The notes under the pieces were generated by a model. It was not told the DNA's origin. It worked only from the letters and a program-made list of their open reading frames with translations, and searched no databases. A stretch of 64,000 nucleotides of DNA from Rhizobium rosettiformans W3 (lineage in GTDB: Bacteria; Pseudomonadota; Alphaproteobacteria; Rhizobiales; Rhizobiaceae). The translations under genes and the position numbers were made by a program. The DNA is taken from the NCBI RefSeq assembly GCF_004912135.1, contig NZ_STGU01000001.1, positions 124,001-188,000 of the forward strand, written 5' to 3'. This document shows, one piece after another, positions 1 through 8,090 of this stretch; the stretch's first letter is position 1; every line of letters begins with the position of its first letter.

Positions 1-66
1 ATTGGTCATCGGGGTATCGTCGTCTGGCTCGCCAGCCGCAGGGGTCTTGTGATTGGGGTTCGTCAT
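1..66 (-). CDS. RND efflux pump permease, N-terminal fragment (gene runs off the window)
   Basis: Only the first 22 codons lie in the window, reading from 66 down to 1; the translation begins MTNPNHKTPAAGEPDD. The ATG overlaps the TGA of the upstream membrane fusion protein (ATGA at 63-66), so the two genes are translationally coupled. An RND permease is the expected partner of that adaptor. The visible residues form a polar cytoplasmic leader and do not prove the family by themselves. The identification therefore rests on context; the start and the coupling are directly seen. Confidence 0.6.
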   Translation of the reverse strand, partial: MTNPNHKTPAAGEPDDDTPMTN

Positions 67-1040
67 TTCGTCACCACGACATCACCGGCTGCGAGGCCGG
101 AGAGGATTTCGACCTGTGTCTCGCCGCCGAGTTCAAGGGCCTCGCCTGCGACGACGGCGCGTTCGACGACTTGGTCATTTTCCCGCACACTGACGAAGTT
201 GACGCCGGAGCGGTTGGTCAGTGCCGTTGCCGGCACCATGAGGGCCCGACGCTTGCCGACGGGCAGTTCGACCTGAACCCGCGCGGCGACAAAATCGGTA
301 TCGAGGCCATCGACCTCGACATCGGCAGTCACCCGCCCACCTTCGATCTGCGGATAGATCTTCACGAGTTCACCCTCGAGCGTTTCGCCGCCGGTCTCGA
401 TCTTGATGGGAGCGCCCTGTGAGAGATCCTGTGCATGACGCTCGGGGATCGCGAGCCGCAGGAAGAAGCCGCCGCCGGCAATGGTCGCCACGGTCTCGCC
501 CGCCATCACCACAGCGTCGCGGGTAACGGGAACGGAGATGACGCGTCCATCCGAGGGCGCGATGACGGCGCCTTCGGAGGCCTGCTGGACGAGAACGGAG
601 CGCTGGGCCTCGGCCTGGCGAACCTGGTTGGTGATCACGTCGCGCTGCGTCTTCAACTGGTCGAGGCGTTGGGTGCTCGCGGCACCGCTGCGAACGAGCC
701 GATCGGCGCGGTCGAGCTCGACCTCGGCATCCCGCAAGGAGGCGTTGAGGCCCTGAAGCTGCGCATCGACCGCCTTGATCTGGAAGTCGATCTTGTCGTC
801 CTTGACCTCGGCGATCACGTCGCCCGCCTTCACGATATCGCCTTCGGTGACATCGAGACGAACCAATGTGCCGCCGAGCCGGGCTCTTGCGAGCACACTG
901 TTTCGCGGCTGGATCTGGCCATAGACCGCCTTCATTTCCGGGATGTCCACGGCTTCGAGCTTGAGTTCGGCGGCTCGCGTTGCTGTCAGCCCCAGCGCGG
1001 TCGCGGCGGCAACGAGGATCGTGAAGGCGGCTTTGTGCAT
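63..1040 (-). CDS. RND efflux periplasmic adaptor (HlyD/AcrA family membrane fusion protein)
   Basis: This 325-residue protein links an inner-membrane RND pump to the outer-membrane channel. A signal peptide (about residues 1-23, ending TRAAE) leads into a barrel-sandwich/lipoyl half (residues 35-70, with GTLVRLDVTEGDIVKAGD). A coiled-coil hairpin follows (about 72-150), then the second lipoyl half (GAVIAPSDGRVISV) and beta-barrel and membrane-proximal domains. It is somewhat short for the family (usually 350-400). Its stop overlaps the start of the next gene. DUF2892 and BigR-like genes lie upstream on the same strand. The substrate is unknown; the neighbours suggest a sulfide- or redox-stress-responsive pump. 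Confidence 0.85.
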   Translation of the reverse strand: MHKAAFTILVAAATALGLTATRAAELKLEAVDIPEMKAVYGQIQPRNSVLARARLGGTLVRLDVTEGDIVKAGDVIAEVKDDKIDFQIKAVDAQLQGLNASLRDAEVELDRADRLVRSGAASTQRLDQLKTQRDVITNQVRQAEAQRSVLVQQASEGAVIAPSDGRVISVPVTRDAVVMAGETVATIAGGGFFLRLAIPERHAQDLSQGAPIKIETGGETLEGELVKIYPQIEGGRVTADVEVDGLDTDFVAARVQVELPVGKRRALMVPATALTNRSGVNFVSVRENDQVVERAVVAGEALELGGETQVEILSGLAAGDVVVTK

Positions 1041-1051
1041 GATCTATTTCC

Positions 1052-1252
1052 TCAGAATGCGGTGCCCGGGCGCAGGCCCAGCTTGCGGAAAATCATCGCT
1101 GCCGGACAGAAGCCGGTGAATGCCGACTGCAGCATGTTCACGCCGATGAAGGCGGTGAACCAGACAAAGCCGGGGTGCACGAAATAAGTGAGCAGCAGCG
1201 AGAGCAGGATCATAAGGCCGGCAAAGGCAAGGACGGCGCGATCGATCGACAT
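1052..1252 (-). CDS. DUF2892 (YgaP-like) small inner-membrane protein
   Basis: This 66-residue protein consists of two predicted membrane helices (about residues 8-26 and 30-47) and a C-terminal tail containing the FTGFCPAAMIFRKLG pattern. That arrangement is typical of DUF2892, the membrane half of the rhodanese YgaP. The ATG at 1252 was chosen because AAGGAG sits six bases before it; an in-frame ATG at 1273 lacks such a site. Genes of this family often sit next to ArsR-type sulfide sensors and sulfurtransferases, as here. The exact function is not known. Confidence 0.8.
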   Translation of the reverse strand: MSIDRAVLAFAGLMILLSLLLTYFVHPGFVWFTAFIGVNMLQSAFTGFCPAAMIFRKLGLRPGTAF

Positions 1253-1276
1253 GACATTCTCCTTAAGATACATACC

Positions 1277-1313
1277 TACGATAATACGTATATATTAGAT
1301 AAGGGGATGTCAA
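1277..1313 (-). promoter_or_regulatory. Promoter and candidate BigR operator before the DUF2892/efflux genes
   Basis: On the minus strand a perfect TTGACA (-35) lies at 1313-1308, followed downstream by a very AT-rich stretch. That stretch holds the inverted repeat TACG-N6-CGTA (1277-1290) and the palindrome ATACGTAT (1284-1291). A near-identical arrangement, TACG-N7-CGTA, lies at 1667-1681 in front of the repressor gene. The -10 element is not clear. The operator role is inferred from position and similarity. Confidence 0.5.
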
Positions 1314-1345
1314 GGCACGCTCCGACCTAGGTCACGTGAGAGGTC

Positions 1346-1663
1346 TTAGGCGGCGCAGTCGGAGGTCTTGCAGAAACTATTGTAGAGCGTGCCGATCACG
1401 GCACGCGCCGGTTCGCTTTCGATGCGGTACCAGATGGTCTGACCATCGCGGCGTCCGGCAATGATCTTCTCACGCCGGAGGAGAGCGAGATGCTGGGACA
1501 CAGTGCTGTCTCGAATGCCGAGAAACTCCGCCAATTGCCCCACGGAATGCTCGCCATCGGCAAGCCGACACAGGATCAGCAACCGGTATCGGTTCGAGAG
1601 CGATTTCAGCAGTTCGCTGGCCATGTCGGCGCCAGCTTTCATCTGTTCAGGATCAATCTTCAT
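1346..1663 (-). CDS. bigR: ArsR-family repressor, BigR/SqrR-like sulfide or persulfide sensor
   Basis: This 105-residue winged-helix repressor resembles BigR: ELLKSLSNRYRLLILCRLADGE, then the recognition helix (DSTVSQHLALLRREKII) and the wing (GRRDGQTIWYRI). One Cys lies in the ILCRL helix (about residue 32) and another in the last helix, SFCKTSDC (about 98). These match the paired cysteines that form the redox switch in BigR-type regulators. Two ATGs are possible, 1663 and 1708, and neither has a good ribosome site. The shorter form is preferred because the palindrome at 1667-1681 would then lie just outside the gene. It probably controls both the efflux genes and the divergent DUF442 gene. 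Confidence 0.8.
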   Translation of the reverse strand: MKIDPEQMKAGADMASELLKSLSNRYRLLILCRLADGEHSVGQLAEFLGIRDSTVSQHLALLRREKIIAGRRDGQTIWYRIESEPARAVIGTLYNSFCKTSDCAA

Positions 1664-1666
1664 AGA

Positions 1667-1748
1667 TACGAATATATCGTAGAAAAGCAGGTTGGCAAGA
1701 GTTGACATGGCAGGCGGTGACCAACATATATGACAAAATATATATGTT
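1667..1748. promoter_or_regulatory. Divergent promoter/operator region between bigR-like and DUF442 genes
   Basis: The perfect inverted repeat TACGA-N5-TCGTA lies at 1667-1681. A second, AACATATAT-N8-ATATATGTT, spans 1723-1748. A consensus TTGACA (1702-1707, plus strand) lies about 18 bases before the second repeat, so the repeat would overlap the -10 region of the DUF442 promoter. This is a classic place for a repressor to bind. The binding protein is inferred to be the adjacent ArsR-family regulator. Confidence 0.6.
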
Positions 1749-1788
1749 ATGGCGGCGCTTGCCCGCGTGCGCTGTGTCAGGAGGCTAC

Positions 1789-2124
1789 ATGAGCATTCGC
1801 AGCATCGATCCCAACTTCCACGTCACGGGTCAGATCAAGCCATCCCAGGTGGATGAGATCGCTCGGCTCGGTTTCAAGACTGTCATATGCATGCGGCCTG
1901 ACAACGAGGGTTTCCTGCAGCCGAGCTTCACCGAGGTCGCCGATGCCGCGCAGAGTGCGGGCCTCGACGCGCATTACCTGCCGGTGGTTCCGGGCTCCAT
2001 GCCGCTCGATCAGGCGACGCAGCTGAAACATCTGTTGAGCAAACAGACGGGTCCGATCCTCGCCTACTGCGCTTCCGGACAGCGCTGCGCGGCGGTCTAT
2101 GATCTGGCGAAAAGAACCTCTTGA
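1789..2124 (+). CDS. DUF442 / TIGR01244 phosphatase-fold sulfur-metabolism protein
   Basis: This 111-residue protein has the dual-specificity-phosphatase-like fold of DUF442. The fold is seen in the start (SIRSIDPNFHVTGQI), in TVICMRPDNEG, and in the P-loop-like signature YCASGQRCA near the C-terminus. In BigR operons this domain is fused to the sulfur dioxygenase Blh; here it stands alone. The ATG at 1789 is fixed by AGGAGG at 1779-1784. It is transcribed away from the ArsR-type repressor through a palindrome-bearing promoter. A role in persulfide handling is likely by family and context. The C-terminus (AKRTS) is slightly short. Confidence 0.8.
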   Translation: MSIRSIDPNFHVTGQIKPSQVDEIARLGFKTVICMRPDNEGFLQPSFTEVADAAQSAGLDAHYLPVVPGSMPLDQATQLKHLLSKQTGPILAYCASGQRCAAVYDLAKRTS

Positions 2125-2247
2125 CCGAGTGACGGCCGAACCCGCCTCGGACCAGCGCTTCCTTCATTAGGGGCGGCTACTAGATTTACCAATCGACGCG
2201 GCAGACGATATGACCTTCTATGGCCTCTCTCGTCTGGAGCATCGCTG

Positions 2248-3135
2248 ATGGATCAATTGCGTGCCGAACACGACCGGGTGCAGCGATCAGTTCACCCAGG
2301 AATTGAGCAATTCCTGGGCGAGCCGGTCTGGTGTCTGGCCAGCCGCTATCTTGCGCATCCCGCATTCGACAATGCGGTGCTCACCTATTGCCGCCGGATC
2401 GTCGAGCCCAGTGCCTTCCGCTGGCCCGTCAGCAAGATCTTCGCTCAGAAGATGCGCTACATTACCTGTTACATGCTGATCGGTCTGGCTGCCCGTTTCG
2501 ACGCCGGCAAGGGTCCGGCGCCGACCATGACCCTGCTTCAGACCGTGGTTCCGGGAAGCTCCCGCCAAGTCAGCGACCTGATCGCAGGTCTGAGAGCTGG
2601 CGGCTACGTGGAGGCGCATCGCAACGCGCAGGACAGACGAGAAATCCGGCTGCGTCCCACAATGCCTCTGGTCACGGAAATCGCGCGCTCGCCGATGGCT
2701 TTCCTGGAAATGTCCGGAATGCTGGAGGACCACGGACTGTTCGAAGCGCTGAATGCCGACCCGTCGCGGATCAGCAGCCTCATTGCACGATCGACCGAGG
2801 CGTTCCAGTCCAGCGACATCCTGTTCGCCCCCTTCGAGACGATCGTCGAGTTCACGAACCGCGACAGCGGATATTCCATGCTTTGCGCGCTGATGGGCGC
2901 CTATCTCGCCCGGCAGGCGGGCGAGGACTGGGCGCTTCCGCTGACCTATGATGCGCTGGCGCACCGGTTTCAGGTGTCCCGCCAACATGTCGGCAATGTG
3001 CTGGCCATTGCGACCAAACGAGGTCTCGTCTCCCTCCATGCCGGCGCCATCCAGGACATGGATCCGACCCTGGTCACCGAGTTCTCGTGCTGGGCGGCGG
3101 GCCAGATGGCACATTTCAGAATGCAGGCCGCCTGA
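2248..3135 (+). CDS. Unfamiliar transcriptional regulator with two winged-helix regions
   Basis: I do not recognise a named family for this 295-residue protein. It has a MarR-like winged helix in the middle (about residues 90-135, with SSRQVSDLIAGLRAGGYVEAH and a charged wing, RNAQDRREIRL). A second, Crp-like helix-turn-helix lies near the C-terminus (about 238-270, LTYDALAHRFQVSRQHVGNVLA). There is no signal peptide or membrane segment. The duplicated DNA-binding domains suggest a regulator that touches two half-sites within one chain. It stands alone between the sulfur module and cheW, and its target is unknown. Confidence 0.6.
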   Translation: MDQLRAEHDRVQRSVHPGIEQFLGEPVWCLASRYLAHPAFDNAVLTYCRRIVEPSAFRWPVSKIFAQKMRYITCYMLIGLAARFDAGKGPAPTMTLLQTVVPGSSRQVSDLIAGLRAGGYVEAHRNAQDRREIRLRPTMPLVTEIARSPMAFLEMSGMLEDHGLFEALNADPSRISSLIARSTEAFQSSDILFAPFETIVEFTNRDSGYSMLCALMGAYLARQAGEDWALPLTYDALAHRFQVSRQHVGNVLAIATKRGLVSLHAGAIQDMDPTLVTEFSCWAAGQMAHFRMQAA

Positions 3136-3312
3136 GCCCCGAGATTGTGCACGGCAGAGGGCATTCTCCAAAATGATTTAGATATTCTTTAATTACTGGT
3201 GCGCTAACTTGATCACAGATTGCAGAATCAGGATCTGCACGGGGTCCAAGGCGGCCGCGATCATTGACACAAGGTGCGTGCCAGCGCGGGCACGCAGCAG
3301 GAGGAAATGCAG

Positions 3313-3783
3313 ATGAACACGACGTCGAATGCCGCTGATGCCCTCGAAATCATCGCCTTTCGGCTTCATCATCAGGAATTCTGCGTCAAGACGACATCCA
3401 TCCGCGAAATCCGCGGCTGGGCACCTGTGACGCCCATTCCTCATTCTCCTTATGAGGTTCTCGGCGTGATGAACCTGCGTGGCACGGTCATTCCGATCGT
3501 CGATCTCGCCGTCAAGCTTGGCATGCCCGCGGCCCAGGCCACCGAGCGCAGCGCCGTGGTGGTGACGGAAGTGAATGGCATGACCGTGGGCCTTCTGGTC
3601 GATGGCGTGTCCGATATCCTCACGGTGGCGGGCAGCACGCTGCAGCCGCTGCCTGCGGCGACCGGTCCAAGTGCGGCCTTCTCGGACGGCATCATCGCTC
3701 ATGAGAAGAGCATGATCTGCTTCCTCAGCCTCGAGCGGATGTTCGGCGAGGACGACCCGTCTTCCTGGGGCATGGCTGCCTGA
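3313..3783 (+). CDS. CheW-like chemotaxis coupling protein (orphan)
   Basis: This 156-residue protein is a single CheW domain, the SH3-like adaptor that links chemoreceptors to the CheA kinase. Diagnostic stretches are LEIIAFRLHHQEFCVKTTSIREI, the ligand loop PIPHSPYEVLGVMNLRGTVIPIVDL, and GLLVDGVSDIL. The start at 3313 is chosen over 3307 because AGGAGG at 3299-3304 then has an eight-base spacing. No cheA, cheY, cheB/R or receptor gene is nearby. It must serve a pathway encoded elsewhere or a non-chemotactic signalling array. Confidence 0.9.
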   Translation: MNTTSNAADALEIIAFRLHHQEFCVKTTSIREIRGWAPVTPIPHSPYEVLGVMNLRGTVIPIVDLAVKLGMPAAQATERSAVVVTEVNGMTVGLLVDGVSDILTVAGSTLQPLPAATGPSAAFSDGIIAHEKSMICFLSLERMFGEDDPSSWGMAA

Positions 3784-3827
3784 CCAGAGCGGACTGCGGG
3801 GGAAGACGACTTCCCTCCCGCCTCTGG
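3784..3827 (+). terminator. Possible terminator hairpin after cheW
   Basis: CCAGAG (3784-3789) pairs with CTCTGG (3822-3827). Between them GCGGGGGAAG can pair, with a bulge, with CTTCCCTCCCGC around an ACGA loop. The hairpin is GC-rich and lies directly after the cheW stop. It has no T-run, so intrinsic termination is uncertain. Confidence 0.4.
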
Positions 3828-3993
3828 CGACTCCTCGTCACACTTTGTTTTCCATGGCTCGCGAAAGAGTTGTGCCAGCAGGCGCCGCTCACGGAGAATT
3901 GCGACTTTTTTAAGTGTTTGAGCCCAGCTTTGGTGGCGAACGGCTTCCGCAATTCCCATGTTTGTAGCAGGATGTCGTCAGAGGAGCACCGAG

Positions 3994-4218
3994 GTGACGC
4001 AGTCCCCGCATAACCTGACAGAAGACCTTCTGAGCCGTCTCAGCGAAGCGCTGGCCGGGACCCATGGTCGCGCGCTCTCGGTCGAGGCCGTGAAGTCGCT
4101 CGTCCAGCTCGAGGTCCAGGATTGGAACATGGATCACTCTGCGGAAGCGAGCCCGCCAGTGACTGCCCGTTTCGAGCAGCCGCTGATCGGTCACCGCATC
4201 CGGCTTTCTTCAGAGTAA
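3994..4218 (+). CDS. Small hypothetical protein (74 residues)
   Basis: I do not recognise this protein. The reading frame runs from 3958, but the best start is the GTG at 3994, since GAGGAG lies at 3981-3986 with a seven-base spacing. The product has an amphipathic helical first half (NLTEDLLSRLSEALAGTHGR, then ALSVEAVKSLVQLEVQDW) and no membrane segment or cysteine. It could be a small partner of the preceding CheW or an unrelated protein. It converges with the end of the alginate-type operon, only six bases apart. The good ribosome site is the main support. Confidence 0.45.
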   Translation: MTQSPHNLTEDLLSRLSEALAGTHGRALSVEAVKSLVQLEVQDWNMDHSAEASPPVTARFEQPLIGHRIRLSSE

Positions 4219-4224
4219 CCCGTC

Positions 4225-5313
4225 TCAGTTCTGTACTGAAATCGTACAGCTGATCCGGCGATCGTCGTAGAGCTTGGTCAAATTGCCGCCGAGCTTCGTG
4301 TTCGACATCGGCCGGAACGACGCGAATTCCTTTTCCATCTCCAGGTCATTGGTCACGGACACATAGGGTTCGAGCCAGGCAATCGCCGAGAGATTGTTCT
4401 TCAGCCCCGGTTTGACTGTCTGGCTCTTGCCGTTGATCTTCTGGACGATCTTGGGATCCTTGACGGCTGTGATCGAGAAGCGGGCCATTTTCTTCAGCTT
4501 GTCCAGATCTGCGCCGCCCTTACCGTAGCCTGCCTCGCAGTTGCGCGCGACGGAGGTGACGAGCGGTGCCATGGCGTGCAACTGGTAATGCAGGGCATAT
4601 CTCTGCCGGTTCATCTCGAGCGGCAGGCTCCCGTCACTGTCTGCGTTGGTGATCATGTTATCATTGCTGAGGATGGACCATTCGACCAATCCGCGGTCGC
4701 GGTTCAGCACGCCCACTTCCCCGACAGCCAGGCTCGCCCAGGCGCGCAGGTTATTGCGGGAGGCACCCTTGGTCGCTTCGTTCTCGAAGAAGTAGACGAT
4801 CTCCTGTGCCCTCTTTTGCAGCCATTTTTCGATGACGCGTTCGCGATCATGAAGTCCCGGCACCTGATCGCGGCTTTCGGCGTAAAGGATGGCCAGCCCG
4901 CCGATGCGCGAGGGTACGGAGAGCTTTGCGTTGAAGGTACGCATGTCACTCAGCGCATCGGCTTTCGCCCAGGCATAGATCGAGTCGACAACGCAACGCT
5001 GGTAGGCGCGGCGGGTGGCGACATCCTTTTCGCTCTCCGCCTTCGAGACGATCTTGGCGAGGTTCTGGATGAACTGGTCGATCGGCTTCAGGGCTTTGGT
5101 GACGGCCGCATCCGATTCTTCGTCGATGTCGGACCTCGTTTTCGAATCCGCCTCGTATCGGCTGCCGAACCCAAGGCTGATCACCGGCGTGGGGGTCTTG
5201 AAGCAGGTTTCATCGGCTGCTTTGGCGAATGACGTCGAGGTCAATGCGGCGGTGAGAGTAAGCAGCGAGGCTGCGACGTGGCGCTTCAGTGTCCATCTGG
5301 TGCGATTGGCCAA
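4225..5313 (-). CDS. algL: Alginate lyase-like periplasmic protein (AlgL, PL5 family), active-site His replaced
   Basis: This 362-residue protein has a signal peptide (to about AKAA, residue 33) and the alpha-helical PL5 fold. Family stretches are SRYEADSKTRSDID (51-64), the NN-x-R-x-W region at 187-192 and LPLEMNRQRYALHYQLHAMAPL (230-251). In Pseudomonas AlgL and Sphingomonas A1-III the NNH motif carries the catalytic His; here it reads NNL (Leu189). The Arg (236) and Tyr (243) of the active site are kept, seven residues apart as in the family. AlgL normally degrades polymer stranded in the periplasm and is part of the export complex. Here a structural role, or a much altered activity, is more likely. 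It is the last gene of the operon, four bases after the large Sel1 gene. Confidence 0.8.
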   Translation of the reverse strand: MANRTRWTLKRHVAASLLTLTAALTSTSFAKAADETCFKTPTPVISLGFGSRYEADSKTRSDIDEESDAAVTKALKPIDQFIQNLAKIVSKAESEKDVATRRAYQRCVVDSIYAWAKADALSDMRTFNAKLSVPSRIGGLAILYAESRDQVPGLHDRERVIEKWLQKRAQEIVYFFENEATKGASRNNLRAWASLAVGEVGVLNRDRGLVEWSILSNDNMITNADSDGSLPLEMNRQRYALHYQLHAMAPLVTSVARNCEAGYGKGGADLDKLKKMARFSITAVKDPKIVQKINGKSQTVKPGLKNNLSAIAWLEPYVSVTNDLEMEKEFASFRPMSNTKLGGNLTKLYDDRRISCTISVQN

Positions 5314-5316
5314 TGA

Positions 5317-8064
5317 TCAACCCTCCGTTCCTGCGTTGTTGAGTTTGAGGACCTGGGTGGCGGCGGGATATCCGGCCTCAGCGGCCTTTGCCATCCAGGC
5401 TTGTGCGGCATCGAGGGCAGGGCGTGTGCCCAACCCGTAGGCGTAGGATTGCGACAGGAGGAACATGGCCTCCGCATCGCCGGCTTCGGCCGCCTTCTTC
5501 AGCCAGCCGAAAGCAGCCAAGATCGACTGCGTGTCCTTGGCATCGTCGCGCAGAAGCTTTGCGACCTCGCGCATGGCGACCGGCTGGCCGGCCTCGGCCG
5601 CCTTCTGATAGAGCGCCTGCACATTGATGCTCTGGGAAACCTGACGCTGGATTTCCGGCTTCATGTTGGCCAGCATGAGGAGTTTTTCAGGCACTTCCTG
5701 CAACTCCGAGCGCCCGACGAGTTCGACAAAGATCGCGCTTGCCTTCTGCGGGTCATAGCTCTCGCGGGTGTTGTCGGCATAATGCTTCACGAGGCGATAA
5801 TAGGCCGCGGGTTCACCGCCTTCGCGCGCCGACTGATAGAGGTCGAGTGCGTGCTTCTGCATGTCTGGGCCGTTGAGTGCCATGAAGACATCGGCGATCT
5901 TGACCTGCCTCCATGCGTCCTCGCCGGCAATATGCTCGGCAATCGACAGCCAGCGCTGCACGTCCTCACGCTCATGCCGGATGGCAAATTCAGCCAGCGC
6001 CATCGTGTCATCGTAGTCGCAGCGCTGCGTGCTGATCGCCTGATGATAGAGGCGGGTGCGCTCTTCGGCGGATGCCGCGTTTTCAGCCAGCAGCAATTGA
6101 GCCGACATGTCGCCGCGATCCCGCATGACATCGCCGAAACGGGTGAGCGGGGAGGAGAGCGGATCCATGTCCGGGCCCTCCAGTTCCTGGAGCAGGCGAA
6201 CGGCACGTCCCGAACCGGTCTCGGCCAGCGGATGCAGGATTTCCTTGGCAAGCGCCACGCTCTCCGCATCCGTCGCGTAGTTGTTGACGAGGAAGCGGGC
6301 AAAGCTCAAGCCTGCGTCCACGGTCATGCCTTCGCCGGTCATCTGGATGCTGCGTTTTGCATCGTTGATACGACCTTTTTCGAGGTTCTGCTTGAACTCG
6401 AGCAGTGCCGCCTCGACGGTTGCGCCGCGACGCACTTCTGCGCGTTCTGCCCAGAAGCGAAGGACCTGGTCGGAGTAACCTGCCCCCTTCAGATAGCGCT
6501 GGTAGAGGGCCAAGGCGCTCGCTCGACCGTATAGCGCCTGGGTCTGGATCGCTGCGATCACCATGGGATCTTTCAGCTCGGGCAGCTTGTCGATCTGCTC
6601 AGGCGCAAGGTCCAGCGTCTTGTTGCCGGCTCCGGCCTCGATATTCGCCCAGTAGTCGGATGCGGCGACGTCGGGACCGGCAGGATCCATGCAGAGATAG
6701 ACCCGCTGGAGCTTGGCGATGGCGTTGATTTCGCCATTGATGTGGATCGCGCCCGAGAGAAGGTCGGTCGAGCGGGCGATGGTTTCAGGAGAAAGGTCTT
6801 CCCGCATCAGGAGTTCGGCCAGATCGATCCCGCCTTCGATATCGCCGCGCTTCACGGCTTCTTCCAAGAGCGGCTTCACTTCAGGTGCCGATTTCCAGAT
6901 GCCGTCGCGCGTCTGGATCACACGGGCGAGACGGGTAAATGCCCATGGTGGCGGATCCTTGCGGGCGATCAGCCGGCGCAGGAGGTCTTCATAGGCGGCC
7001 GCATCTTCCGGTGAGGCGTCCTTGGTCTGCTCCAGAAGCTGGGCTTGCTTGATCACACCGGCCTGGTTGCCGGCAGCTTCCGCCTGCTTGAAATAGGCGA
7101 AGGCCTTCTCTTTGTCTCGCGGGACCAAAGCGCCTTCGGCATAAAGACGGCCCATCTCCAGGATGGCAGCCATGTTGCCGCCATCGGCGGCCTTCTTCAG
7201 GTATTTCAGGAGGACATCGTTGTCCTTGACCACCTTCTCGCTGAGGAGGTTCAGTTCCGCGACTTCCCATGCGGCAGCCGTATCGCCAAGATCGGCAGCG
7301 AAACGGTACCAGGCCATGCTGAGTGCGGGGTCCTTCACCACGACCTCGCCATCGTCATACTCGCGGGCCACACGGCTGATGCGGTCGCAGATCCCCTCGT
7401 CCAGCACGCCGACCAGCGACCCGAATGCCATGTTCACGGCCAGTTCCGGCTCGATCTCCCAGCCCTCGACGGCTTGTCCGTCTTCGGTGAGACGCGCGAG
7501 ATCCAGGATGGCGTCGGCATTGCCGCCATAGGCGGCCTGGACCTTCAGCTTGAATCCGGCTTCCTTGTCCTGGGCGATGCCCCTGCCTTCGATGAGGTAG
7601 TCGGCAAGCGTGTTAAGCGAGCCTGCCGGATGGCCCCCGATATCGATCAGTTTCTGCACCAAGGCCTCTTCGCGGACCTTGTCGCTTTCGCCTTTCGCCA
7701 GCATCAGCTTGACGCGGTCGAACAACGCGTCCGTTTCGCCGTAGTTCTTTTTGACGGTCGGCATCAGTTCCTGGATGCGGGTAATGATCGGCTCGAAGCG
7801 ACGGGCGTCGAGATCCCGCATCCGGTTCATGTCGCGGGTGATCGCGAAGGTCGCGCGCTTCGGCAGCGCCTTCTGATCCCAGGTGGTCCATTCGGCGATC
7901 ATGTCCTCGTCACGCACCCGCGGGGTGCAGACAGCTGATTTCGGCAGTTCGACATCCGGTGGCGCGAACCGGACGTCGATGGCGGCCGTACGGCCCGGGG
8001 TTCCGGCGGCCATCGTCATCACGCCTGCCATCAGCAGCGATTTCGCCATTCTTGCAATCGTCAT
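5317..8064 (-). CDS. Large periplasmic Sel1-repeat scaffold protein (AlgK-like role)
   Basis: This 915-residue protein starts with a signal peptide (to about GRTAA, residue 28) followed by a long run of Sel1/TPR-like helical repeats. Clear units are KYLKKAADGGNMAAILEMGR, AFAYFKQAEAAGNQAGVI and, at the end, GWLKKAAEAGDAEAMFLLSQ. AlgK of Pseudomonas, which assembles the outer-membrane export complex, has the same repeat type but about 475 residues and a lipid anchor. Here no lipobox Cys follows the signal peptide. The ATG at 8064 has GGAGG six bases upstream. The gene lies between algF and algL and probably forms the periplasmic scaffold of the polymer export complex. Confidence 0.8.
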   Translation of the reverse strand: MTIARMAKSLLMAGVMTMAAGTPGRTAAIDVRFAPPDVELPKSAVCTPRVRDEDMIAEWTTWDQKALPKRATFAITRDMNRMRDLDARRFEPIITRIQELMPTVKKNYGETDALFDRVKLMLAKGESDKVREEALVQKLIDIGGHPAGSLNTLADYLIEGRGIAQDKEAGFKLKVQAAYGGNADAILDLARLTEDGQAVEGWEIEPELAVNMAFGSLVGVLDEGICDRISRVAREYDDGEVVVKDPALSMAWYRFAADLGDTAAAWEVAELNLLSEKVVKDNDVLLKYLKKAADGGNMAAILEMGRLYAEGALVPRDKEKAFAYFKQAEAAGNQAGVIKQAQLLEQTKDASPEDAAAYEDLLRRLIARKDPPPWAFTRLARVIQTRDGIWKSAPEVKPLLEEAVKRGDIEGGIDLAELLMREDLSPETIARSTDLLSGAIHINGEINAIAKLQRVYLCMDPAGPDVAASDYWANIEAGAGNKTLDLAPEQIDKLPELKDPMVIAAIQTQALYGRASALALYQRYLKGAGYSDQVLRFWAERAEVRRGATVEAALLEFKQNLEKGRINDAKRSIQMTGEGMTVDAGLSFARFLVNNYATDAESVALAKEILHPLAETGSGRAVRLLQELEGPDMDPLSSPLTRFGDVMRDRGDMSAQLLLAENAASAEERTRLYHQAISTQRCDYDDTMALAEFAIRHEREDVQRWLSIAEHIAGEDAWRQVKIADVFMALNGPDMQKHALDLYQSAREGGEPAAYYRLVKHYADNTRESYDPQKASAIFVELVGRSELQEVPEKLLMLANMKPEIQRQVSQSINVQALYQKAAEAGQPVAMREVAKLLRDDAKDTQSILAAFGWLKKAAEAGDAEAMFLLSQSYAYGLGTRPALDAAQAWMAKAAEAGYPAATQVLKLNNAGTEG

Positions 8065-8090
8065 GATAAACCTCCGGAACCTGTCTTCAA

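Noticed and set aside
2125-2247. Possible lost C-terminal part (Blh lactamase domain) of the DUF442 gene
   Set aside because: No frame in this short stretch continues the protein or resembles a metallo-beta-lactamase, and the DUF442 domain is essentially complete.
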